Assembly (NCBI GenBank): GCA_027563935.2 | Contig: JANVAS020000222.1 | Span: forward strand, 2,976,001-3,040,000 | DNA: 64,000 nt | Origin: Costus lasius | Lineage: Eukaryota; Streptophyta; Magnoliopsida; Zingiberales; Costaceae | Direction of reading: 5' to 3' | Shown: positions 1 through 10,777 of the stretch, in pieces | Layout: the number at the start of each line of letters is the position of its first letter | How positions within the stretch are numbered: position 1 is the first letter of the stretch | Position numbers and translations under genes: made by a program | The notes under the pieces: generated by a model | The model's input: only the letters and a program-made list of their open reading frames with translations | Told to the model about the DNA's origin: nothing | The model's database searches: none

Positions 1-1555
1 TTTTATGTCTCATTAAATAGACATACCCATATCTACTGAAATCATCAGTAAAGGTAATGAAGTACTGATAGCCACCTCTGGCATGTTTACTAAATGGCCC
101 ACACACATCACTGTGTATAAGGTCAAGTAAACCTGAAGCCCTTTGACCTTTGTTAGGAAAAGGTGACTTCGTCATTTTACCCATTAAACAAGCCTTGCAT
201 GTATCAATTTCCTCATAGGAGAATGATCCCAGCAGTCCATGATCATGCAACCGCTTAATGCTTTTCTTGTTAATATGGCCTAAACGACTATGCCATAGCA
301 AGGTGCTGTCATCAGCATACTTGGCTTTCTTAATATCAATATTTTGTATAGAACATTCCATTTCCAACATGAATAACCCATTGTTAATTGAACCAGTAGC
401 ATAAACAATATTATCAAAAGTTAAAACACACTTTGAAATATTGCATTCAAAGGAAAATCCCTTCCTGACAGGAGCAGGAATGGAGATAATATTCTTAGTA
501 ATGCTGGGAACAAAATAACAACTGTTTAGTTCTAATACAAGCCCAGATGGCAAAGAGATGAAATAGTCTCCTACAGTAACAGCAGCAACCCGTGCCCCGT
601 TTCCAACTCGTAGGTCCACCTCATGCTGTCCCACCTGTCTTCTTCTCTTGAGTTCCTGTACATTTGAACAAATGTGAACTCCACATGCAGTGTCCAACAC
701 CCATGATATAGAAGAAGATGAAACCATGACTTCCGTCACGTATATACCTGAGCCAGAAGCGATGCTTCCCCTCTTATCTCCTTGGAGCGCTTTACAGTCC
801 TTTTTCCAGTGACCCAGCTGGCCACAGTGGAAACATCTGTATTCCTTTGACCGCTTGACTTTTTGCTTCAGAGCCTTGCTGTAACTCTTGACAGGGGCCT
901 TGCCCTTCTTCCCCTTCTTCTTGTTGTTCCTTGAAGGAACCATTAAGACAGAGGTTGAAGGCTTTCCCTTCAGAGTTTCCTCAGTAGTCAAGAGCATATT
1001 CAGCAGCTCTGCCGGAGTACAATCGATTTTGTTCATATTAAAGTTAATGATGAACGCATCAAAAGAGGGCGGGAGAGACTGCAGAATAATGTCTACAGCA
1101 AGCTCCTGGTTGATGGTATGCCCTAGTTTCTCTAGAGCCTCCTTGTGCCCAATCATCTTGAGCACGTGAGCTCCCACTGGGCTCCCTTCAGCCAGTTTGC
1201 TCTGAAAGAACAGCTTTGTCAGATTATAGCGTTCTGTCCTCGCCTGTGCAGCATACAGCATCTTGAGGTTTGCTATCATGTCTATAGCAGACATATCCTC
1301 ATGCTGACGCTGCAGCGGTGGTGTCATAGACGCTAGCATCAGGCAAGCGACATCAATGCTATCATTGACGTGCTTTTCATAAGCTTCCCGAACCGCCCTT
1401 GCGGCGTTCGGAGCGGGCTGAGGCGGTATCGCCGTCTCGAGGACATACAGTTTCCTCTCTGCCTTAAGAACAATCTTAAGGTGTCCGAACCAGTCTGAGA
1501 AGTTCGGCCCAGCAAACTTCTCCCTTTCCAGTAGGGATCGCACATTGAAGCTCAT
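1..1555 (-). CDS. Copia gag-pol polyprotein, element A (partial, 5' end)
   Basis: This is the N-terminal part (about 518 codons) of a copia Gag-Pol polyprotein. The start is the ATG at 1553-1555, matching the start of the intact copies in H and J. Visible parts are a UBN2-type gag domain, a lysine-rich stretch with one extra Asn codon compared with H, the CCHC knuckle CFHCGQLGHWKKDC, the protease motif WVLDTACG, the HHCC integrase zinc site, and the first integrase Asp (HSDVCGPF). I see no frameshift or stop in this stretch. The rest of integrase, reverse transcriptase and RNase H lies to the left of the window. Whether the complete ORF is intact cannot be told. Confidence 0.88.
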   Translation of the reverse strand, partial: MSFNVRSLLEREKFAGPNFSDWFGHLKIVLKAERKLYVLETAIPPQPAPNAARAVREAYEKHVNDSIDVACLMLASMTPPLQRQHEDMSAIDMIANLKMLYAAQARTERYNLTKLFFQSKLAEGSPVGAHVLKMIGHKEALEKLGHTINQELAVDIILQSLPPSFDAFIINFNMNKIDCTPAELLNMLLTTEETLKGKPSTSVLMVPSRNNKKKGKKGKAPVKSYSKALKQKVKRSKEYRCFHCGQLGHWKKDCKALQGDKRGSIASGSGIYVTEVMVSSSSISWVLDTACGVHICSNVQELKRRRQVGQHEVDLRVGNGARVAAVTVGDYFISLPSGLVLELNSCYFVPSITKNIISIPAPVRKGFSFECNISKCVLTFDNIVYATGSINNGLFMLEMECSIQNIDIKKAKYADDSTLLWHSRLGHINKKSIKRLHDHGLLGSFSYEEIDTCKACLMGKMTKSPFPNKGQRASGLLDLIHSDVCGPFSKHARGGYQYFITFTDDFSRYGYVYLMRHK

Positions 1556-3381
1556 GGTGTTCGTTGCTGCAGGTATCTACAACAATGCAAGAACAGCAAG
1601 GTCAGTATCAATGTTAAGAATCAATCAGGACTTAAGAATGATTCCTTTTTCTCACTATTTTATCTGGCTGAAAAATCCAGCAAAACAGCCCGAAAGAGTA
1701 GAACTCTTTTAGTGAGATGGGATCCAGATTTCATACTTGGTCTCCGCGTCCCGCTCAGGCGAGATAAGATGCACAGAGAGTACAAGCACTAATTTCTGGT
1801 AGGCAGTCCCTGCCAATCGCCAACCCGTGCGATTCCCCTTCATCTGGGCAATCCAGCAGACTGTGCCAACTGAGTTGGTACAACACAATCTCTGACCCCA
1901 CAGATGGCTGCCTCCATGCGCTACCATATGCGCCACATATGTAGCTTACATGGTCAAGCTGACCCGACCTACTCCCTGGACCACCACGTGCTATGCTGAG
2001 CAATGAGAAGCGATAAATCCCTTCTCTGTAACACGCAGGTGTAATCCCACACCGTCTGAAGATAGATGGACGTGCCCACTGAGTGGGTACAACACGGCTC
2101 CAACGATAATCAGAACAGTGAGGTTTCGCGTCAGAAGGCATACGAGCTTGATATTTCGGCGTTGGATTTTAACGGTCTTTTATCTTCTTCACTATCATGC
2201 AATTCCTATGGTGATAGCAGAAGATAAATAAATCATGCTGTTCTACTTATTTAAACAATAAAAGAAAGCATGGATCTTATGTGGTAAAAGCCCATAGCCT
2301 AAGTAAGACCTTAATTAACTTAAGTCTTCACTTGCTTTTCTTCTTCATGGGTCTTTTGCTGCTCATCTGGCCCAAACCAGGGCTCAAGCGCCATTTGCAG
2401 CTGAGGTGCGCCCACCAGGGAAAATGCGCCTGGTCCCAGAGACGAACCCTGGACCTCCCATCTGGTCATGCCACTGTTGCATGCGCCTCTACCAAGTGTG
2501 CTCTGTGCTCTTGTCTAATTAATTTACAAATTAATCTATCTAGACAAGATTGACTCGCAGGTCAATTACATTTTATAAATTAAAACAATGTGATGCGCAG
2601 ATCACAATAATTAATTTACATTTTAATACAGGCACGCAGGCCCCAGCACAGCACACATTTAACATGGGCAGCCCACATAAGAATAAATAAACAAGCATAG
2701 GCATCAATCAACATGTGATCCAAACATGAAAATTAAATTTCGAAAACCCCATAGGCATCAATTTTAATTTTCTTATATGCCCTCACTACCTTACAACGGT
2801 CCATTACTAGGGATCCACTCATCCAACCTAGTCAGATCCAGTGCCCTTGCATGCACCAAGTCCTAACCGACTTGAGTCGACCAAAAGGTCAACCATGCAT
2901 GCGCCAGGGCTGAACAACCCTCATGAGTTCTGGCAAGCGGGTGTGACCCCGGGCCTAACTCATGTGTGTTCACTAGTCGTCTCAATCAGACACCGCTACA
3001 CGCCTGTCTGCAGTCGACCTATAGCCACCAGATGCTTGCGCACAGGTGCTATCTGGTCAACCCATCAAGGCTGTCAGATGGTCTGATCAGACATTTTGGA
3101 TCTAACCTAGGGGATGACTTCAACCCTAATAACCCGTCTAAGGGTTTACAGTAAGGCCTTAGATCTATAGTGAGTCGCGCATGTCATGAAAGTTTTGAAA
3201 ACAAAAACTAAAACATGTAAAGCATGCGCCAACAAAAGTTCATCTCATACATGCGCCACAAACAAAATACATCTATCTGGTATTTTCGCATGATGAGAAA
3301 TATTAGATCTAAACATTCAACATACATGGATCACCATAAGCAATCATATGAATATATAAAACCTATGCTCTGATACCAATT
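1556..3381 (-). other. Leader (5' UTR) of copia element A
   Basis: This stretch of about 1.8 kb lies between the PBS and the gag ATG and has no plausible coding sequence. It aligns along its length with the leaders of H, J and K. It carries the two 13-bp hairpins (1866-1878 CCAACTGAGTTGG, 2075-2087 CCCACTGAGTGGG), a tRNA-like T-arm/A-box module (about 2441-2500), and TGTTGTAG shortly before the start codon. Leaders this long in copia elements usually carry packaging and dimerisation signals; that role is inferred here. Confidence 0.75.
3367..3378 (-). other. Primer binding site, element A (initiator tRNA-Met)
   Basis: On the minus strand the sequence is TGGTATCAGAGC, complementary to the 3' end of initiator tRNA-Met, three bases inside the 5' LTR. 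Confidence 0.92.
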
Positions 3382-5062
3382 TGAAAGTCCCCTTAATCTA
3401 GGGGGCCGAAACCCTAAGGGAGGCGCATATAGAAATTCGCATGGGAAGCTAGGGTTTCAAGAGATCTTAATATATCATATGATCAACTTTCGAATGCTAG
3501 TATAGAAGAGAAAGATCCATACCATCGCCATCTCTTGGATGGTGTCTTGGAAGCAGAGAGCGAGAGGATCTCCTCCAAAGGATGCGCACACAAGATGAAG
3601 AAGCCGCCTACTCCCTTGGTGCTCCTTGTGCTAGCAAGGTTCCAAGAGGTGCTTGTCGTATGGAAGGAAAGAGATGTTTTTCTTCTTGGCCGAATCCTCT
3701 CCTAGAGACTTGAAGTCGTCACCACACAAGAGTGTGTCGAGAGAGAAGGGCGAGAGGCGAGAATAGAGCTTCCCTTTTGCGTGAACGTGAGGCGTGGTCA
3801 CGTTTAGAGAAGTGCTATCTAAAAATAGCAAAGTCTCCAATTCATGCGACCATGAATTTTCCTTAACACTATTAGCTCTCCCCTTTAAACCATGCGCTCA
3901 TATGATGAGCCGGTTCAAGTTGGTTCAGTTTAAGAAACCAAATAAGCCAAGCAATTAGTCTAGATCTCAATCAAACCCTAAGGCTTCAGATCTAACCGTT
4001 GATCTCTCGATGCTTCTGATCTCACCGATCTAGCATCCATTCTCTCAATCGAAGCTTACCGATCTCAAGCCCTAATCAATCAAACATGATCAGACCAGAT
4101 CTCACTTACAATCAGAGACTAAATTCCTTTAAACTGAACTTGAACAATTCAGTCCACACGATCTGACTTAAGTAAGCCATATCATCAAATTGTGCGGCCC
4201 TGAGGGTTTCCTTTAAATGTCGGTAACGATAACTCACGTTATCACGATCAGTGAGGGGTATCTAGCAACACATCACTGTCTCCCGATATAAAGAAAAGAG
4301 TCTTCCAAGACTACACCCAAACAACAGCACAAGTGTGAATCCAACTCACAAGGCATGCATGTTTCCTTAGCCACTGGATGTTCTTATTGGACAAGCGTGT
4401 CAAGCTTGTAACTCCAATATGATGAGCATGATTAGATCAGATGAACACAGTCACCTGGGTATGGCCATACACTCTCTCAATCATCTCATCCAGGGGGCCC
4501 CTTTAGAACATCACACTCCTTAAACAAGGAGACGGCAATCCTTTGTCTATCACTAGTGCCCTAACCTGACTCAAGCTCACCATCCAAGATAGTCTATAAT
4601 CATTATGTTTCAAATGATATTGAACTACCTCAAAACAATGACAATCATCATTTAGAAAACACAAGTGATCTCAAGTCAGAGGAAATGTGCCACTTGTCGC
4701 AATCAAGGATTATTCACATTGTGACAAGCAATTGAATATCCAAATAGGGTCTGTCCAGTACATCCAATGTACCCATGAGTCTACATCTTATTCCATGCTC
4801 GAAGCATCCTATAAGATTAGAACACATATTAGTCTTAATCATATCAAGGCTGTCTCATGTTCACCAAGATATATCAACTAAGGACTTAACTGCATGTCAG
4901 CCTAGCTGAACAGCTTTGAGACATTATTCAGAAGTACACTTATTGCAGCAGACAATGTAACAAACTGAATAACAACCATGCCTTTATAAACATAAGAGTT
5001 TATACATGATACTGTTACAATCCCAAGGCCTCAAACATTAGCCTTAAGGGCATACCCCAACA
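3382..5062 (-). repeat. 5' LTR of copia element A
   Basis: This 1681-bp LTR begins TGTTGGGGTATGCCC on the minus strand and ends GACTTTCA, so it keeps TG...CA ends. It matches the LTRs of H, J, K and S over most of its length. It holds the shared palindrome GTATGGCCATAC at 4459-4470 and a GTACAT/ATGTAC inverted repeat near 4756-4773. Its last bases (toward 3382) form the stem-like CCCCTTAATCTAGGGG. Confidence 0.93.
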
Positions 5063-5299
5063 TTCCCGATAGTCATTCCCCACCGCCCGAGTGGTAGTCT
5101 GGGATCTCTCCTGAGTCAAGTGCTGCAAGAGCTGCTGTTGCGCTTCTTGATGCTGAGTCTGTTGCTGCTGCAGCATCTGAGCTTGCCTCTCTATCATGGT
5201 ACCCTGTTGCCGTACCATGCCTGTCAGAGCCTCAATGGTTCTCGTGAGATCTGAGGTCTGCTCACCCTCGCTGCTAGCATTTCCTCTGGATCGCACCAT
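5063..5299 (-). pseudogene. Gypsy gag N-terminus, element B (cut by element A)
   Basis: An ORF starts with the ATG at 5297-5299 and runs about 78 codons before the LTR of element A interrupts it. It opens MVRSRGNASSEGEQ and continues with a heptad-like, very Gln-rich segment (MLQQQQTQHQEAQQQLLQH), as in the coiled-coil N-termini of plant Ty3/gypsy Gag proteins. No retrotransposon-gag core or zinc knuckle is present; these would lie past the insertion. The position, about 110 bp downstream of PBS and LTR, supports a true gag start. Confidence in the exact family is moderate. Confidence 0.7.
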
Positions 5300-5410
5300 C
5301 TTAAATTCCTACTCACAAATTCCATAGTAAGGAAAACAAACATAAACCTATCAGGTGTCTAGCAATACACAAACATGTTTTCCCCCGAACTAAGTTTTAG
5401 CTAGCCAACT

Positions 5411-5422
5411 CCTCTGATACCA
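5411..5422 (-). other. Primer binding site, element B (tRNA-Met type)
   Basis: On the minus strand the sequence is TGGTATCAGAGG, three bases inside the LTR end at 5426. Eleven bases match the initiator tRNA-Met PBS of the copia elements; the twelfth is G instead of C. Confidence 0.8.
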
Positions 5423-5425
5423 TTC

Positions 5426-7589
5426 TGTCGCATCCCGTTATCTTAACCCCAAACAAGCAACACAATTTCACAAAGTTTGGCCATAACCGGCCCCAGTTAA
5501 ACACAAAAGTTTTATACATTAAATCAGCATGGTTGTATAGAAAATCACAATATCCATATCAACGTTAACTCAGGCAGTGCGCCCCTGCTCTACACCTGAA
5601 AATAGTGAAGGAGTGAGCTACACAGCCCAGTGAGTGGATAGTCTCAATCGACCATCCATAACATACACTCAAAGATACATGCAGATTATTTTAAAAATCT
5701 TTGGCAGAACATTATGTCAACATATAACTAAAACAAAGAACAGAAAACAAAGTACAGAACTCATATAAACAATTAAATGTACAGACATCACACAAATGTC
5801 GCCACAGAGTAACCAAGGTTCTAGAGCCATACTCTAAACTAACTAAACACACCAACCACTTAGTTGTTGTCCAGCATAAATCAAGAGTGACCACTATGGT
5901 CCAACCCGGCTCTGGCCTAAGCACTGGGAGAAGCCTGCAAATCACATGCAACACAAACATGGACAGTGTGTAGACTCAAGAGGTAATCCCCACCCGGTCA
6001 AGATGTGATACCTTGATCTACACCACCCCATAACACAAAAATCTAAACGTCTAAGAGTAATGACATCAAGAGGTGGCCCCTGTCCGACCAAGACATGGCA
6101 CTTTGCGTCAATCACTCGTTCTCCCAAAGGGTTCCTTACCTGGACAACCACTAGACACATCTTATATCTTATTTCACAAAAGTGGACTCCTAAGTGTCGA
6201 CCACACTCTAGGATAGTCATTTTCATCCCAATAATCACAACAGGCAGGCTGAACATCAACCCCCCTCACATATCACAATACACAGGGCTGAAATCTCAAA
6301 CCCTTAACTTATCACATACAGACTATCCCCTTGAGTACACGGTTACACTTAGCCTTAGTCCTATCCATCCCATAATGGTTACACAGACCACAACACATAA
6401 TATTCGAAAATCACATAACCACATAATATAGTGTAGTCCTTAGGTTTCATGCTGATCAGTTCAGTATAACCTTGCTAAGTTATCACTCAAGTTTCTCAAA
6501 CAGAATACATGGCCATAAAAATTATTAGCATTGTTAGCATTTATCAGGGCATTCAAATATTTAACATAGGATTAAAATACAACACATATAGCCCACGGTT
6601 CTACAACATATTATCTAACTTAAAATTTAAACCTAGTTAACAAGAATTTTATGCTCAAGAATCACTGATTTAATACTACCTAAATCCCCTATAAGAATAC
6701 CTTAAATTTCATGTTGCAAAATTTCGGTATTTCAACATAGATACACCTTTGCAAATTTCAGTTTTCAACATAAATACACCTTTGCAAATTTCGGTTTTCA
6801 ACATAAATACACCTTTGCAAATTTCGGTTTTCAACATAAATACACCTTTGCAAATTTCGGTTTTCAACATGGTGAAGTCTTGAGTTTCGGTTTTCTAACA
6901 TGGTAAATTTCCAATCAATCCAATGTATCAACTAACACAACCAAATTGATAGAATTTGAATGAGACACCCCACTCACCTCTTATTTTGAACCGTGAACAC
7001 CAAGGTGAAATCCTCTCCAAAACTCGTCTAAGGCTTTGAAATTCCACCAATGTCGCCACCAATGGAAGAGAGACGCCACCAAGCACCCAAGAACGCCGGC
7101 CAAAGGAAAAGAAAAGGAAGAAAGGAATTTCGTCTAAGCCTTCAAGGTCGCCCAAGCCTCCAAGCCGCCGCCCTAAGGTTTCTTCCAAGCCAAAAAAAAA
7201 TGCCAACTTTCCTTCCCTAACCGCAATTACCCACTTAAAATTTCGGTTTTAAATTTTAAACCCGTTAACCAATTAATTCGAATTTTAGATCTAATTTAAG
7301 TGTAAACCCATTAACCCATAGTTAATTATTCATTTAAGCGAAAATCCAATAAGGATTAACTTAACATCCAAAATGTCCCAATTAATTAGCAACCAATAAA
7401 CTCTAATTAATTAATTATAAATTAACAACCAATAAACACTAATTAATTAATTACTAGGGTCAAAATCACAACATAGGAAAATATCACAACCAATGATTTT
7501 ATTTAAATCAAGAATAAAATATCACAGTCAATGATTTTATTTAAATCAAGAATTGTACTTACCAGGAATTAAGATCCTTGGATCTTACA
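5426..7589 (-). repeat. 5' LTR of gypsy element B
   Basis: The 2164-bp segment is bounded by TGTAAGATCC (minus-strand start at 7589) and GGATGCGACA (end at 5426). One side abuts the PBS and the other abuts the copia relic C. It is AT-rich and non-coding; the open frames within it (for example 6928-7206) have no family resemblance. It contains a 33-bp tandem repeat array. The second LTR is outside the window, so the boundaries rest on TG/CA ends and neighbours. Confidence 0.75.
6715..6870. repeat. 33-bp tandem repeat array within the LTR of B
   Basis: Three full 33-bp units (6748-6780, 6781-6813, 6814-6846) begin TTTGCAAATTTCGG and end ATAAATACACC. They are followed by a partial fourth unit to 6870 and preceded by a degenerate one. 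Units 2 and 3 are identical; unit 1 differs by one base. Confidence 0.92.
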
Positions 7590-8345
7590 AAGGTGCTCCA
7601 GTGGAACTGCATGTGCTTAAGTTGCCTGGGTACCTGTTGCATCTCAATAGGCTGGGACACCCGATGGATCATGATTTGGCCACTGATTTGATCTTGTAGT
7701 CGCTACCTCCAAGTTACAGTTAATTTATCATTAACTACAATATGAACAAAATTATCTGCAGTCATGAGAAGCTATTGAAACTGCTAGAGATGACCAAGAA
7801 AGAAATGGACAAGTCCAATTCCATGTCTGTTCTTATGGTCTCCAAGACCAATAAGAAGCAGTAAAGGGGTAAGGGCAAGTCCAAGGCCAAGGCACTGAAG
7901 AAGGGCAAGGTGAGGAAGACTAAGTGTTTCAACTATGGCCGGGGGGGGGCCATTGGCGAAAAGACTGTAAGCAACCTCAAAAAGAGATGAAGAGAAGTGA
8001 CTCTTCGTCTTCATGCTCACGTAATTTTTATTACCAAATCCTATATTGTCTATTTCTAACCATGAGTATTTTTAAACTACATGATAAGACTGATATTTGC
8101 AAAAATATGCAGATGCTCAATAGAAATAGTACATTGATGATAGCGAGAAGACTGAGCTGGAGCACAGGATGCTACCATAGTCACTCTTTTTGTATTCATA
8201 GATAGGATTTTTAATTATTTCCAATAATGTAGTTGACATTATATCTATTCCATTGGAATATAGCTTTTAGAATAAAGGGAATTTGACATTCTTTTCATTT
8301 TCCATCTCTTCTCATTACATTGTGCAAAGAAATATGGTAACAAAA
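7590..8345 (+). pseudogene. Decayed copia gag-protease relic (C)
   Basis: Broken reading frames still show a copia Gag-Pol order: a gag segment like VELHVLK...RLGHPMDHDLATDLIL, then FIINYNMNKI, a lysine-rich tail, the knuckle remnant KCFN with a run of nine G where the second half should be, then DICKNMQ from the region after the protease active site, and a weak NIISIP block. An in-frame TAG after DLIL, another stop after NKKQ, the G-run frameshift and later stops make it non-functional. It begins where the LTR of B ends, so B inserted in it. It is far more decayed than the other copia copies and is the oldest layer seen. Confidence 0.85.
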
Positions 8346-8972
8346 TGTTGGGAAACCCTGGAGATTTTAAAAAATTTACATACATACACAGATACATACA
8401 ACAGAAGCAAATCCCCAAAACAGGCCAGTCCCAAAAAACCCAGAAGATCTAGTCAAGCGAAAGGGACGACACGGTGTGTAAGAGATAGTACCTCAATGCA
8501 ATAGATGGAGAAGCGATGTAGGTGCCCAAGTGTTCGCCCTCTGTAGTCTTGGGAAGAAGATCCACGCCTTTGGAAGGGTCTTCCAAGATCACTTGCGCCA
8601 CCCACAAGGATGATGAAGCGCCAAGAGGAAAAGGAAGGAAGGAAGTTGCCAAGCCTTTTTACCCCTTGTGCCGAGGAAAGGAAGAAGAAAGGAGGAAGAA
8701 GCTTGTGACCTTGATGGAAGAAGAAGAGGTTCCACGGGTCCCTAGCTGTTGCCCCATTTGTTGTTCGCACATTTAAGAAATTGTATGTCCAAAGAGTTCA
8801 GCTAGGGTCACTTAAATAGCATGAAGAGGTGGTTTGGGGTGTATGGAAGGTGTAGGTGATTAGGGTTTGAATTCAGGGAATTATCTAATCAAATATCTTG
8901 ACCAAATCCTTAATACCATATGCGCCTAAGCCTTGCCTAAGCAAACCCATGCCATATTCATTGTAAAAAACT
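8346..8972 (-). repeat. Broken copia LTR fragment D (F-type family)
   Basis: This stretch starts TGTTGGGAAACCC and runs parallel to the first 600 bases (in plus coordinates) of the element F LTRs at 45434 and 52919. Shared blocks include the start, the CCCAAAACAGG/CCGAAACAGG block, the TGCGCCCTCTG-like block and the GCTAGGGTCAC block. It is clearly diverged, with many substitutions and indels. It is cut off at 8973 by the gypsy LTR of G1. No PBS lies on its left, so it is a 3' LTR end or a solo LTR remnant. It lies inside relic C. Confidence 0.75.
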
Positions 8973-10777
8973 TGTTGTGTCCGCAAGTGCATGGATACTT
9001 CGAAGTAATAAAAAGATATTGAACCACAAAAACATACGTGTTAAGTACCAAATAGTTGTTTTCTCACAAGCTAAGCAAACCGAATACGATGTAAACAAAT
9101 GAGAGAAAAGCTGGGACTAGGGTTTCATCCACCTTAATTTCTATGACTAGAAGGAAATAAGCGCCTCGTCAGTCCACTCTTCTTATGATAAAGATATAAT
9201 TTACTTTATAAAGAAATCATCTCACTTTCGCACAGACAATTTACAAAGAATCAATCCTCACTTTCGCACAAGATTAATTCGATGCTAAAGATAAGTAAAT
9301 CATTGACAAGAAGATTTAAGATCACTTTCATGCATCCAATCTCCATGTCAATCATCTCAAGTGGAAACTAAATACTTTCATACTTTAGTTTCACAGGTTC
9401 TACTTAAGGTTCTCCAATGATCGGATACTTAATTTCTTACAATATCTTCATGTTTAACTCATTAATGCATCCTAGGTCAAATTATCAACAAGTCAATAAA
9501 CTTCTAAAATCTAGAAACAAGAACAAACCTAACTTCTTACGATGAGTTCCTAAATCACGATTCTAGGGTTCCAAGTTTTTTCAAGTCACCTTTCGGTCCA
9601 TATCGCAAAAACTCCAATGCATGTTGACAATAAGAAACTATTAGAGATTAAAGACAATTGTCACATAAGCAGAATTATCATAACAAAAGTTCCCTAATGA
9701 ATCAAGGATCATCTAGTCATTATGAAACTAAGGGGATTACATCCTCTGTCCCAAAAGAAAGTTACGCTACCATGGAGTTAAAAATACAATAGAATTTCAT
9801 TAAAAAATTAGAATTTGACAAAGGGAGAATAGAAAAGTTACTGATTTCACGGGGGTGTAAAAATTTACACAGCCCTGTGATTTTTGTTTCGGATGAACAG
9901 TACTGCTACAGTAACACTACAATACTACTACAGTAATGGCTGCTATAGTGTTTCGCGATTTCTGCTCCTAGCTGAGATTTTGTTTCTTCGATTTCTCCTC
10001 CGATCGGACTCCTTTGAATCTAAAATTTCTAGTGTATCATCTCCTCCTATGGCCGAAGCTCTCCTATAAATTTCACCACCTAAGGTAACCTCTATGCCTC
10101 TCGTTGATAGGCCGAGCCCTAGGGATGCCTCTTTTGATTTCTCCCTCGATCGGTGATGAAATTTGATCCTCTTTGTCCTCAAATCTTCTCCTCAATTTAT
10201 AGAACGATCCTCTTTTTATGGATTTTGAAATCATGCCCTGCATCTCTCTAATTTAGTATTGCAAAAATCAGGCTCAAGAGGCGGAGAAGGAAGACTCTGG
10301 CAATAGTGTTTTTTTAGAATTACGGCCCGTAATTTTGATTACGGCACTACCGGAATTTGGTTCTGTGAATTCTAGGTAAAAAATTACAGCTTGCAAAAAT
10401 AATTACGACAGTGCCGTATTTTCTTTTGTGTATTTCTGGGCAGAAATTACGGCCTGTGGAAAATATTACGGCAATGGTGTAATTCGGGAGAAAATTACAC
10501 CCGTAAAATTGACGGGGTGTAATTTTCTGACTATCTCCGATTTGCATGAAAATTGACGGGCGGCTTCGTCTCGACATCTGGAATCCATTCGTGTGCTCAG
10601 ATCTTTCAAAATCCATCAAAATATGTCACTTTTACCTAAAAATGATGAAAAGCAAAAATAGTGTAGATTCCGCAATATTTGACAAATAGGGCTTAAAAAC
10701 AAGCAAAGGAGCATGAATACGACACAAAAAAGACCAATCAAATGACACAAAATATACTATGAATTTTTGTGTCATCA
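8973..10777 (-). repeat. 3' LTR of gypsy element G1
   Basis: The 1805-bp LTR reads from TGATGACAC (minus-strand start at 10777) to GGACACAACA (end at 8973). It is homologous to the G2 LTR and, as reverse complement, to the G3 LTR. No PBS flanks 8973, so it is a 3' LTR. The U3 half (10317-10520) carries many TTACGG/CCGTAA motifs. No protein is encoded. Confidence 0.82.

Larger units (their letters stand above)
1..5062 (-). mobile_element. Copia element A, 5' portion (cut by window edge)
   Basis: This is the 5' part of a minus-strand Ty1/copia LTR retrotransposon of the same family as H, J and K. Read from right to left it has a 5' LTR, a tRNA-Met PBS, a long leader and a gag-pol that runs off the window. 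It lies inside the gag of gypsy element B: the B reading frame stops at position 5063. The first five flanking bases, TTCCC (5063-5067), should be one target duplication; the partner lies outside the window. Confidence 0.93.
5063..7589 (-). mobile_element. Ty3/gypsy element B, 5' end
   Basis: This is the 5' end of a minus-strand LTR retrotransposon: 5' LTR, tRNA-Met PBS, short leader and the gag start, cut by element A. The rest of B should resume beyond the left window edge. The LTR start (TGTAAGATCC), its end (GGGATGCGACA), the adjoining PBS, and a glutamine-rich coiled-coil gag N-terminus suggest a Ty3/gypsy chromovirus (Tekay/Del-like). The lineage is an inference. B is inserted in the copia relic C; AAAGG (7590-7594) is the expected flank duplication. 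Confidence 0.75.

Noticed and set aside
6715..6870. CRISPR-like array
   Set aside because: It is a head-to-tail tandem repeat without unique spacers, in a plant LTR.
6928..7206. Open frame rich in Phe, Gly and Leu in the LTR of B
   Set aside because: Low-complexity composition inside an LTR with no family resemblance.
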